Origin: JACRAR01 sp041665185
GTDB taxonomy: Bacteria > Pseudomonadota > Gammaproteobacteria > Burkholderiales > Rhodocyclaceae
Assembly (NCBI GenBank): GCA_041665185.1
Contig: JBAYJH010000120.1
Location: forward strand, 1-13,150
Direction: 5' to 3'
DNA length: 13,150 nucleotides
The position numbers and the translations under genes were made by a program. Under the pieces are notes generated by a model. It ran no database searches. It worked only from the letters and a program-made list of their open reading frames with translations, and was not told the origin of the DNA. Below, piece by piece: positions 6,467 to 12,493 of this stretch; position 1 is the stretch's first letter; each line of letters starts with the position of its first letter.

Positions 6467-8899
6467 ATGAAACCACCCTCGTCCATTGACTATTCCGCCG
6501 TGCTGGCGCGCAATCGCCTGGCGCTGGCCCGCGCCATCAGTCTGATCGAGAACGGCCGAGGCGGCGCCGAGGAACTCCACGCCCGCTTGTTGCCGCATTG
6601 CGGCCATGCCCATGTCGTGGGTATTACCGGAGCGCCCGGTGCCGGCAAATCGACCCTGATCAATGCCTTGCTGGTGGAACTGCTGCGGCATGGCCGGCGT
6701 GTCGCGGTGCTGGCGGTCGATCCGTCCAGCCCGATCAGCGGCGGCGCCATACTCGGCGACCGGGTGCGCATGGTCGACCACGACAGCAGCGACGACGTGT
6801 TCATCCGCTCGGTCTCTTCCCGCGGACATCTCGGCGGCCTGTCGCGTACCGCCGGCAAGCTCATCGATGTGTTCGATGCCGCCGGTTTCGACCTCGTCAT
6901 CGTCGAGACGGTCGGCACCGGCCAGTCGGAGGTCGAGATCAGCCACTACGCCGACACCCGCATCGTCGTCTGCCCGCCCGGACTGGGCGACGAGGTGCAG
7001 TCCATCAAGGCCGGCATCCTCGAAATCGCCGACATCCTGGTGGTCAATAAAGGCGACCTGCCGCAGGCGCAACGCGTCCAGATCGACCTTCAGGCGATGC
7101 AGGAACTACGCCATCAGGCCACATCGGGCTGGCGGGTGCCGGTGCTGAATACCGTGGCCAGCAGTGGCAGAGGGATCACCGAGCTGATCGCCAGCTTCGA
7201 GGAACACGCCAGCATCGCCGGCGTCGGCCAGCGACTCAAGACGATCGTAAGACAGGCACCGCCTTCAAACGTCGATTTCGGCGAGTTCGCCTGTGACCTG
7301 GCACTCGGCGTGACGCTCGGCCATACCCTCACGCTTGAAGCGGGCGAACGCAAGCTCAAGAAGGGTCGGGTGCTGGATGCGGACGACATCGGCGCGCTAC
7401 GACAAGCGGGCATCAAGACTGTCAGCGGCGCGCGGCTACAGGACAGTGACGCGACGGAAGACGCGGCGGCGGCTGAAGTCGCGGCGCTGCTGGCAGGACT
7501 CAATTGCGAATCGCGCAAGCCCTATACCGGTCGCTGCAACCTGCACGCCAAAGAGCGCGGCCTCCTCCAGATCGATGCCGCAGCCATAGCGCGGCTCAAC
7601 CGCATCGACGAAGCCATCACCGTCGGCACCCTGCCACCGTGGACACTGGTACGCAAGGGACAGGTCGTCGCGACGGTCAAGATCATTCCCCTGGGCGTCA
7701 ATCGCAGCATTCTGGATGCCGCCCGTCGAGCCGTCGGCGCGCCGCCCATATCCGTGGCTGAACTCATTCCCCACCGTGCGGCGCTGATCCTGAGCGAACT
7801 GCCGAGTTCGCACGCCCCAGGGGGTATCAAGGAAAGTGCCATCGCCGCCACGATTGCCGCCACTCGGCAGCGCCTGGCGGCGCTCGGCAGCCGGCTCGCC
7901 CTGGAGCTGCGCTGCCGGCACCGCCAGGACGCGTTGGAAGACTCGCTGCGCCAGGCATTGGCGGCCGGCTGCGACCTGATCCTGATCAGCGGGGCGACCG
8001 TCACCAAGGATAGACGCGATGTGGCACCGGCGGCGATCGTAGCGGCAGGCGGCCGGATAATTCGCTTCGGCATGCCGGTGGAGCCGGGCAATATGCTGCT
8101 GCTGGCTCAAGTCGGGGAGGTTCCGGTGATCGTCCTGCCCGGTTGTGCCCGTTCGCGCCGGCTCAACGGCCTGGACCGGGTGCTGCACCGCCTGCTCGCG
8201 AAACTGCCGATTGACGCGGACGACATCGCGGCCATGGGGGTCGGCGGACTGATCCGCAGTTCGCCCGAAGACGCCAATGAAGTCGAAGCGGAGAGTCCGG
8301 CGCCGGTCGCCTCCGCCGAACCGATAGGCCCGCGCATCGCCGCTCTGGTGCTGGCCGCCGGCCGGTCGAGCCGCATGGGCGGCAGCAACAAGCTGTTCGC
8401 CCGCGTCGGCGGCATCGCGCTGGCCCTGCGCGCCCGGAATGCCGCGCTCGCCTCGCGCGCCGTGTGTGTGATCGTGGTCAGCGGATTCGAAGCGGACAAA
8501 CTCACGGCCCTGCTCGCCAGTCCGCGCGTCAGCATCGTGCACAATCCGGACTTCGCGCAAGGCATGGCCGGATCGCTGCGCCGGGGCATCGCCGCCCTGC
8601 CGGCCGATATCGACGGCGTGGTGGTGCTGCTCGCCGACATGCCGCGCATCAACGCGGCGCACATCGACGTGCTGATCGATGCCTACGCCGCAAGCGACAG
8701 CATCATCGCGCCGACGCAGCGCGGCCGCCGCGGCAACCCGATCCTCTGGCCCCGCCGCTACTTCGAAGAGATGCAAGGCATAGACGGAGACATGGGAGCG
8801 CGGGAGTTGCTGACTCTGCATGCCGACGCGATCGTCGCGCTGGAAATGGCGGACGATGCGATATTCACCGACGTGGATACTCCGGAGGACTTGGGTTGA
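6467..8899 (+). CDS. Triple fusion: MeaB/ArgK-type GTPase + molybdopterin-binding region + MobA/MocA-type nucleotidyltransferase
   Basis: The 810-aa reading has three parts. Residues 11-265 match MeaB/ArgK P-loop GTPases, which chaperone metallo-cofactor enzymes: Walker A GAPGAGKS at 55-62, VDPSSP at 84-89, ETVGTGQSE at 147-155, NKGD at 194-197. The C-terminal dimerisation extension of ordinary MeaB is missing. Residues 270-595 match the molybdopterin-binding half of two-domain proteins known in Rhizobiales: a MoeA-like region (KKGRVLDADDI, YTGRCNL, VKIIPLG), then an MPT-binding domain (GATVTKDRRD at 509-518, PVEPGN, LPGCARS). After an acidic, Pro-rich linker, 623-810 is a NTP_transf_3 domain (LAAGRSSRMGG from 629, LADMP at 722-726, GNPIL). 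LAAG rather than LAGG suggests MocA-like use of CTP. The frame is continuous. I chose the Met at 6467 because an earlier one at 6377 adds 30 non-conserved residues from the spacer. The inferred role is GTP-dependent maturation of a molybdenum (cytosine-dinucleotide) enzyme; a B12-mutase role is less likely. The client is unknown. Confidence 0.88.
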   Translation: MKPPSSIDYSAVLARNRLALARAISLIENGRGGAEELHARLLPHCGHAHVVGITGAPGAGKSTLINALLVELLRHGRRVAVLAVDPSSPISGGAILGDRVRMVDHDSSDDVFIRSVSSRGHLGGLSRTAGKLIDVFDAAGFDLVIVETVGTGQSEVEISHYADTRIVVCPPGLGDEVQSIKAGILEIADILVVNKGDLPQAQRVQIDLQAMQELRHQATSGWRVPVLNTVASSGRGITELIASFEEHASIAGVGQRLKTIVRQAPPSNVDFGEFACDLALGVTLGHTLTLEAGERKLKKGRVLDADDIGALRQAGIKTVSGARLQDSDATEDAAAAEVAALLAGLNCESRKPYTGRCNLHAKERGLLQIDAAAIARLNRIDEAITVGTLPPWTLVRKGQVVATVKIIPLGVNRSILDAARRAVGAPPISVAELIPHRAALILSELPSSHAPGGIKESAIAATIAATRQRLAALGSRLALELRCRHRQDALEDSLRQALAAGCDLILISGATVTKDRRDVAPAAIVAAGGRIIRFGMPVEPGNMLLLAQVGEVPVIVLPGCARSRRLNGLDRVLHRLLAKLPIDADDIAAMGVGGLIRSSPEDANEVEAESPAPVASAEPIGPRIAALVLAAGRSSRMGGSNKLFARVGGIALALRARNAALASRAVCVIVVSGFEADKLTALLASPRVSIVHNPDFAQGMAGSLRRGIAALPADIDGVVVLLADMPRINAAHIDVLIDAYAASDSIIAPTQRGRRGNPILWPRRYFEEMQGIDGDMGARELLTLHADAIVALEMADDAIFTDVDTPEDLG

Positions 8900-9180
8900 G
8901 TGCGCGCACAGGACCAGCACGGCCCCGCACCGGGAATCTCATTCAGGCGTGCAAAACAATCTCTGTCCTTTCACGCCGCCGACAATGGCTAAAGACGCGA
9001 TGCGGTTTCTCCTTGCACCTCGACGGCTTCGAACAAGGAAGATAGGCCCCTTCAATTCCTTGTGCGCCGACGTACATAACCACAGGGAACGCTGTGTGCG
9101 CTGGAGAACAGACAGGATGCCCCTCTCGGTTCATCCTTTGGCGTGGCTGGCAAAAATGCGCGTAAGCAAAGGGGAATGAG

Positions 9181-9783
9181 ATGTCGAGTATCGGGTATCA
9201 CATTCCAAGAGATTGGCGCGACCGGTTTGCCTATGCCTTCATCCAGTTCCTGCGGTTCTTTGCGGATACATTCTTCGCCCGGCGTTATGGCCACCGCGCG
9301 GTGGTGCTGGAAACCGTGGCAGGCGTGCCCGGCATGGTGGGCGGTTCCCTGCAACACCTGCGCGCCTTGCGCCGCATGGAAAGCGATCACGGCTGGATCC
9401 GCACGCTGCTGGACGAGGCCGAGAATGAGCGTATGCACCTGATGACTTTCATACAAATCGCGCGACCTTCGCGATTCGAGCGTCTGATGATCTTGCTCGC
9501 ACAAGGCGTGTTCTACAATTTCTTCTTTCTGCTTTACGTGATTTCGCCAAGGACCGCACATCGTGTCGTGGGTTACCTTGAGGAAGAAGCGATCCACAGC
9601 TACACCGAATATCTGTCCGGGGTGGATGACGGCACCTACCCCAATGTGCCGGCACCGAAGATTGCTATCGATTACTGGAAGCTCGCAACCGACGCGCGGC
9701 TGCATGATGTGATCGTGATGGTCCGCGCCGATGAGGCACACCACCGCGATGTCAATCACCGGTTTGCCGATCTGCTCGCTTGA
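9181..9783 (+). CDS. aox: Alternative oxidase (cyanide-insensitive ubiquinol oxidase)
   Basis: This 200-aa diiron oxidase transfers electrons from ubiquinol to O2, making water without pumping protons. It sits in one leaflet of the inner membrane, with no signal peptide expected. The alternative-oxidase blocks are all present: LETVAGVPGM with Glu44, DEAENERMH with the E83-R-M-H86 pair, a hydrophobic membrane-binding helix (about 103-121), LEEEAIHSY with a ligand Glu among 134-136, and RADEAHH with the E185-A-H-H188 pair. The length is compact, near that of other bacterial forms. AAAGGGGA at 9168-9174 supports the ATG at 9181. The 281-bp spacer after the fusion gene shows no convincing promoter, terminator or known NO-sensor site, only a 10-bp palindrome at 8900-8909. 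Alternative oxidase is sporadic in bacteria, so its presence is notable. The identification is very secure. Confidence 0.97.
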   Translation: MSSIGYHIPRDWRDRFAYAFIQFLRFFADTFFARRYGHRAVVLETVAGVPGMVGGSLQHLRALRRMESDHGWIRTLLDEAENERMHLMTFIQIARPSRFERLMILLAQGVFYNFFFLLYVISPRTAHRVVGYLEEEAIHSYTEYLSGVDDGTYPNVPAPKIAIDYWKLATDARLHDVIVMVRADEAHHRDVNHRFADLLA

Positions 9784-9811
9784 ATGCACGTCGGTGATGG
9801 CCCACCAGATG

Positions 9812-9860
9812 GCGGGCAATTCAATGCCCGCACGGGGCTGATGCGCTAGGGCAAGCCCCG
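9812..9860. terminator. Two tandem hairpins between aox and the AI-2E gene
   Basis: The first hairpin has 7-bp perfect arms at 9812-9818 and 9825-9831 with a 6-nt loop. The second has 7-bp perfect arms at 9833-9839 and 9854-9860 with a 14-nt loop. They begin about 28 bp after the aox stop and end 24 bp before the next Shine-Dalgarno. Neither has a downstream T-run, so they may be Rho-dependent 3' ends, mRNA-stabilising structures or part of a REP-like element. They suggest aox and the AI-2E gene are separately transcribed or differently dosed. Confidence 0.4.
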
Positions 9861-9884
9861 CCATAACGTGGCCCAACGTTTCCA

Positions 9885-9890
9885 AAGGAG
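9885..9890 (+). promoter_or_regulatory. Shine-Dalgarno that decides a TTG start
   Basis: AAGGAG is a near-ideal ribosome-binding site five bases before the TTG at 9896. It supports starting the AI-2E permease at this non-ATG codon, which gives the expected N-terminus immediately before the first membrane helix. Confidence 0.7.
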
Positions 9891-9895
9891 TAATT

Positions 9896-10948
9896 TTGGA
9901 CCTCTACACCAAAGGCTTCGTGATCGTCGTCACGGCACTTTTTGCCTTGGCGCTCTACTCGATGCTGGAACCCTTCTGGGGTGCGCTTGCCTGGGGCACC
10001 TGCCTCGCCTTTCTGCTGGCGCCGGCACATGCCTGGCTGACCGCTCGGCTGACAGGGCGTGCCAGCCTTTCGGCGGGAATCATCACCCTGTTGGTGCCTG
10101 CCGTCCTGACCGGGCCGCTGGTCAGTCTTGGCGTGGCCTTTGCAAGTCAGGTCGCGGATCTGGCCACGTGGCTGCAACAACAGCCGCTGCGCTTCGACGG
10201 CAGCTTGCTCGCGCGTTTGAAGGAGTACCCCATTATCGGTGGCGTTGCCGAGTGGCTGGGTCAAAACATCACCGCCACCGCCGAACAGTTCGAAGGCTGG
10301 CTGGCTAGCGGCGTCCAGACGATTCTGAAGCCGTTGGTGGCCAAGGGCGGCAATTTCGTGCTCGGCGCCCTGAGCACCGTCATCCACTTCTTCATGATGC
10401 TGTTCCTGTTGTTCTTTCTGCTCCGCGACGGCCGCCAAATGCTCGCCAGCGCGGTGCGTCTGGTGCCGATGGAACCCCAACGCAGGACCGCGCTGCTCAA
10501 GCTGATGGGCGACACGACCCGCGCCGTGGTCTATGGCCAGATCACGACCACTCTCATCCAGGGCATGCTGGTGGGTTTCGGCTTCGCCATCGTGGGCTTG
10601 CCCTCGGCGGTGTTGTTCGGAGTGCTCGCGGCGGTTCTGGGGTTGCTGCCGGTGGGCGGCGCAGCCCTGGTATGGGCACCGGCGGTGGTCACTTTGGCCG
10701 CCTCCTCGCACTGGGGAGCGGCGATTTTCATGTTGATCTGGGGTACCGGCGTATCGGTCTCCGACAACCTGCTGAGACCGCTGTTGATATCAACCCATGC
10801 GCCCGTGTCGGTACTCGCCGTATTCGTTGGCGTCATCGGCGGCATCTCGGCGTTTGGTTTGATCGGCGTGATCATCGGTCCGGTGCTGTTAACCGTTATC
10901 GCCGCGCTGCTGCGCTTTCTCGACGAAACCCTGTCGCGTCAATCGTGA
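9896..10948 (+). CDS. AI-2E family (PerM/UPF0118) membrane transporter, TTG start
   Basis: This 350-aa inner-membrane protein is typical of the AI-2E/PerM family in length and topology. It has hydrophobic segments near the N-terminus (about 7-45), at 62-85, at 155-180 and in several C-terminal stretches (220-340). A soluble, mostly helical section lies between them (about 90-155). Family features include the amphipathic region before FFLLRDG (about 173-179) and the C-terminal GxIGGISAFGLIGVIIGP block (about 304-321). Members are implicated in export of autoinducer-2 or, in other branches, in Na+/H+ antiport or unassigned transport; the substrate here is unknown. The gene starts at TTG with a strong AAGGAG site. 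It is followed by a strong hairpin and three small envelope/stress genes, so its role may be envelope or osmotic stress rather than quorum sensing. The family call is firm. Confidence 0.92.
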   Translation: MDLYTKGFVIVVTALFALALYSMLEPFWGALAWGTCLAFLLAPAHAWLTARLTGRASLSAGIITLLVPAVLTGPLVSLGVAFASQVADLATWLQQQPLRFDGSLLARLKEYPIIGGVAEWLGQNITATAEQFEGWLASGVQTILKPLVAKGGNFVLGALSTVIHFFMMLFLLFFLLRDGRQMLASAVRLVPMEPQRRTALLKLMGDTTRAVVYGQITTTLIQGMLVGFGFAIVGLPSAVLFGVLAAVLGLLPVGGAALVWAPAVVTLAASSHWGAAIFMLIWGTGVSVSDNLLRPLLISTHAPVSVLAVFVGVIGGISAFGLIGVIIGPVLLTVIAALLRFLDETLSRQS

Positions 10949-10968
10949 CATCGTTTGCCAACCGGGTT

Positions 10969-10996
10969 ATGGCCGGGACAATCCGGGCCCGGCCAT
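10969..10996. terminator. Strong hairpin after the AI-2E gene
   Basis: Perfect 9-bp arms (10969-10977 and 10988-10996) enclose a 10-nt loop, 20 bp past the stop codon. The stem is mostly G-C and should be very stable. No T-run follows, so it is a probable but atypical terminator or a 3'-end stabiliser. Confidence 0.45.
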
Positions 10997-11040
10997 TCAA
11001 GGCAAATCGATGGCTATCGCCCGAAACAATGCTCAAACAT

Positions 11041-11068
11041 CGTGCGCAATTATGTGTGCTGTCGCACG
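11041..11068. promoter_or_regulatory. Inverted repeat upstream of the DUF3309 gene
   Basis: CGTGCG at 11041-11046 and CGCACG at 11063-11068 are exact inverses 16 bp apart, in the 204-bp spacer that must carry any promoter for the small-gene cluster. It could be an operator or simply chance. No -10/-35 pair next to it is convincing. Confidence 0.25.
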
Positions 11069-11136
11069 GAAGCGTAACGGATGATGGCCTATGCTGCCAA
11101 TGCAAGATGATTGATTGGAAGGGTTGCGGCAACATC

Positions 11137-11144
11137 AAGGGAGG
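11137..11144 (+). promoter_or_regulatory. Shine-Dalgarno that decides the DUF3309 TTG start
   Basis: AAGGGAGG lies eight bases before the TTG at 11153. It is the only good ribosome-binding site for this small gene and gives the family's standard N-terminus (MSLGTILL). A longer ATG-started reading from 11111 would place the site inside the coding region. Confidence 0.7.
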
Positions 11145-11152
11145 CAAACAAA

Positions 11153-11311
11153 TTGAGTTTAGGAACGATACTTCTGGTCATCCTGGTGCTGGCGTTGCTG
11201 GGCGTGATTCCGACATGGCCTCACAGCAGGACGTGGGGTTATGGTCCCAGCGGGGGCCTGGGCTTGATTTTAGCGATCGTCCTGATTCTTCTATTGCTGG
11301 GCAGAATATGA
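11153..11311 (+). CDS. DUF3309 small membrane protein, TTG start
   Basis: This is a 52-aa peptide. Residues 3-19 form a hydrophobic helix. A short polar loop with the conserved TWPHSRTWGYGPSGG block (residues 21-35) follows, and residues 36-49 form a second helix ending LLLLGRI. This is the full pattern of DUF3309, a family of tiny, highly conserved two-helix membrane proteins of unknown function common in proteobacteria. It is the first of three small envelope genes; the next start is 51 bp downstream, so they are probably co-transcribed. The start codon is TTG rather than ATG. Family membership is clear; no function can be given. I infer a stress or envelope-integrity role from its neighbours only. 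Confidence 0.88.
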   Translation: MSLGTILLVILVLALLGVIPTWPHSRTWGYGPSGGLGLILAIVLILLLLGRI

Positions 11312-11362
11312 CCCGCCAATTTATTGCGCCGAGTAGGGCGCTTACCACAGGAGCAATTCAAT

Positions 11363-11578
11363 ATGAACATTCGCACGAAGACACTGTCAGCCTTCGCGTT
11401 TAGCGCCCTTGCGGCAAGCATGCCGCTCGGCCTGGGCGCTAGTGCCGGCATGACCAGCCAGGAGAAAAATACCGCCATCGGCGCCGGAGTAGGGGCCATC
11501 GGCGGTTCCGTGCTCACCGGCGGTAGCGCGGTCGAAACCGTAGGCGGCGTCATCGGCCACGAAGTCGGCAAGAAGTAA
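11363..11578 (+). CDS. OsmB-like glycine-zipper protein without a lipobox
   Basis: This 71-aa exported protein matches the E. coli OsmB pattern in length and in the glycine-zipper C-terminus (NTAIGAGVGAIGG followed by GGVIGHEVGKK). OsmB is an osmotically induced outer-membrane lipoprotein. Here a positively charged start (MNIRTK) and hydrophobic stretch form a signal peptide, with a probable signal-peptidase-I site after ASA near residue 28. There is no cysteine anywhere in the protein, so it cannot be lipidated as OsmB is. The glycine repeats could embed as a membrane hairpin or self-associate. The start at 11363 is chosen because AGGAG at 11349-11353 precedes it and the signal peptide begins there; an ATG at 11324 adds 13 unrelated residues. 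It lies in a cluster with DUF3309 and a small lipoprotein. Homology is moderate to good. Confidence 0.8.
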   Translation: MNIRTKTLSAFAFSALAASMPLGLGASAGMTSQEKNTAIGAGVGAIGGSVLTGGSAVETVGGVIGHEVGKK

Positions 11579-11594
11579 ACATCGCTGTGTGACG

Positions 11595-11627
11595 CGCCCG
11601 GCCGAAGCGCTTACGCGCCGCCGGGCG
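11595..11627. other. Hairpin between the glycine-zipper and lipoprotein genes
   Basis: Perfect 8-bp arms (11595-11602 and 11620-11627) enclose a 17-nt loop that itself contains the palindrome AAGCGCTT (11605-11612). The lipoprotein Shine-Dalgarno starts 12 bp later. With no T-run, an mRNA-processing or stability role between co-transcribed genes is more likely than termination. Confidence 0.35.
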
Positions 11628-11652
11628 AACCAATTGCTAGGAGATCCCCAGG

Positions 11653-11847
11653 ATGAAACTCAAGAAAAATGCTGGCGTATTTTTGATCATGAGCGCGCTG
11701 TTTGTGGCGCTACCCGGCTGCCAGAAGCAGGAAGGCCCGGCGGAACGCGCCGGCAAGGAAATCGACAAGGCTACCGACAAAGCCGGACAGCAGATCGAAA
11801 AAGTCGGCCAAAGTATCCAGGACGCCGCAAAGGAAGACAAGAAATAG
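11653..11847 (+). CDS. Small lipoprotein of unknown function
   Basis: This is a 64-aa predicted lipoprotein. It has a basic start (MKLKK), a hydrophobic core, and the lipobox LPGC with the lipidated Cys at residue 23. The mature part is about 42 residues, highly charged and helical, with heptad-like repeats (AGKEIDKA, DKAGQQIEKVGQSI), and probably forms an amphipathic or coiled-coil rod. AGGAG at 11639-11643 supports the ATG. Similar short, Lys/Glu/Ala-rich lipoproteins sit beside DUF3309 and glycine-zipper genes in related bacteria, from memory, and may be envelope-stress proteins. No enzymatic motif is present. The anchor should place it in the inner or outer membrane facing the periplasm; Gln24 after the Cys, rather than Asp, favours the outer membrane. 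The function is unknown. Confidence 0.8.
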   Translation: MKLKKNAGVFLIMSALFVALPGCQKQEGPAERAGKEIDKATDKAGQQIEKVGQSIQDAAKEDKK

Positions 11848-11870
11848 TCCCTCGCCTCGATGTCGAGTTT

Positions 11871-12332
11871 TCAGACCGGTAGCGCAGTCTCGTATTTCAA
11901 CTCGCGCAGGACCACGCTGGTCCGCACATTGGAGACTCCCGGCAAAGTGAATAGCGCCTGGTTGAGAAAGACATCGAAGGCCTTGATGTCGGGCACAATG
12001 ACTTTCAGCAGGTAGTCCGCCTCGCCCGTGGCGCTGAAACACTCGACGACTTCAGGGCGTTCGCCGATGGCGCGCTCGAATTCCTGGATGGCGCCCTGCA
12101 CATGCCGCTGTAGATTGACATGTACCAGGCAGCAGACATGCAGGCCAAGCTTCTCGCGGTCGAGCAGCACGGTATAGCGGCTGATCAGGCCGGATTCCTC
12201 CATTTCCTTGACGCGCCGCCAGCAGGGCGTGCCCGACAGGCCGACGCGGCTGGACAATTCCTGCACCGAGCGCCGCGAATCCAGTTGCAGTTCGCGGAGG
12301 ATCTTCTTCGAGTAGTTGTCGAGGTTATTCAT
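11871..12332 (-). CDS. Lrp/AsnC family transcriptional regulator
   Basis: This 153-aa protein has the standard two-part Lrp build. An N-terminal winged helix-turn-helix occupies residues 4-50 (LDNYSKKIL at the front, recognition region VGLSGTPCWRRVKEME at 30-45). A C-terminal RAM effector-binding and oligomerisation domain covers about 63-150, with the GEADYLLKV block at 103-111. It is expected to bind an amino acid or related acid and control neighbouring catabolic genes. It is divergent from the single-chain indolepyruvate oxidoreductase gene, so that gene and itself are the likely targets. The start at 12332 gives the usual short N-terminus. Upstream in-frame starts at 12347 (ATG) and 12359 (TTG) are possible, but the latter would overlap a dyad that looks like an operator. 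The family call is secure; the effector is inferred only. Confidence 0.93.
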   Translation of the reverse strand: MNNLDNYSKKILRELQLDSRRSVQELSSRVGLSGTPCWRRVKEMEESGLISRYTVLLDREKLGLHVCCLVHVNLQRHVQGAIQEFERAIGERPEVVECFSATGEADYLLKVIVPDIKAFDVFLNQALFTLPGVSNVRTSVVLRELKYETALPV

Positions 12333-12353
12333 TTCGCCAATATCCATTATTGA

Positions 12354-12365
12354 GAACAAATGTTC
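12354..12365. promoter_or_regulatory. Candidate Lrp-type operator
   Basis: The dyad GAACA-AA-TGTTC has perfect 5-bp arms around an A/T centre and lies 22 bp upstream of the regulator's start. Lrp/AsnC proteins bind imperfect dyads of 13-15 bp with A/T-rich centres, and autoregulation is common in the family. It is a good candidate operator for the regulator and for the divergent oxidoreductase gene, unproven. Confidence 0.4.
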
Positions 12366-12493
12366 CTATAAATCGCACTTAACGCAAACAAAAGGTAACA
12401 CTTTCTCCTTGCGGCTGTCTAGAGTAGTGTTTGATTGCCGCAGCTCACCTGACGCGGCCAAACGCTGAACAAGCGGCTGCATCGGAGGAAACC

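Noticed and set aside
8900..8909. Perfect 10-bp palindrome GTGCGCGCAC just after the fusion gene
   Set aside because: It is short, self-complementary GC alternation that is expected by chance at this base composition, with no loop or T-run.
7436..8920. 494-codon minus-strand open frame opposite the fusion gene
   Set aside because: Despite its length it mirrors the codons of the fusion protein, which has clear catalytic motifs. The antisense translation has none.
11856..11871. CTCGATGTCGAG followed by TTTT as a terminator between the convergent lipoprotein and Lrp genes
   Set aside because: Only four base pairs can form around a realistic loop, and the T-run runs into the end of the regulator gene. 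Too weak to call.
12409..12437. TTGCGG / TGATTG as promoter of the single-chain oxidoreductase, or a sigma-54 site nearby
   Set aside because: The -10 match is poor, and the GG/GC spacing does not fit a -24/-12 site. No promoter is called.
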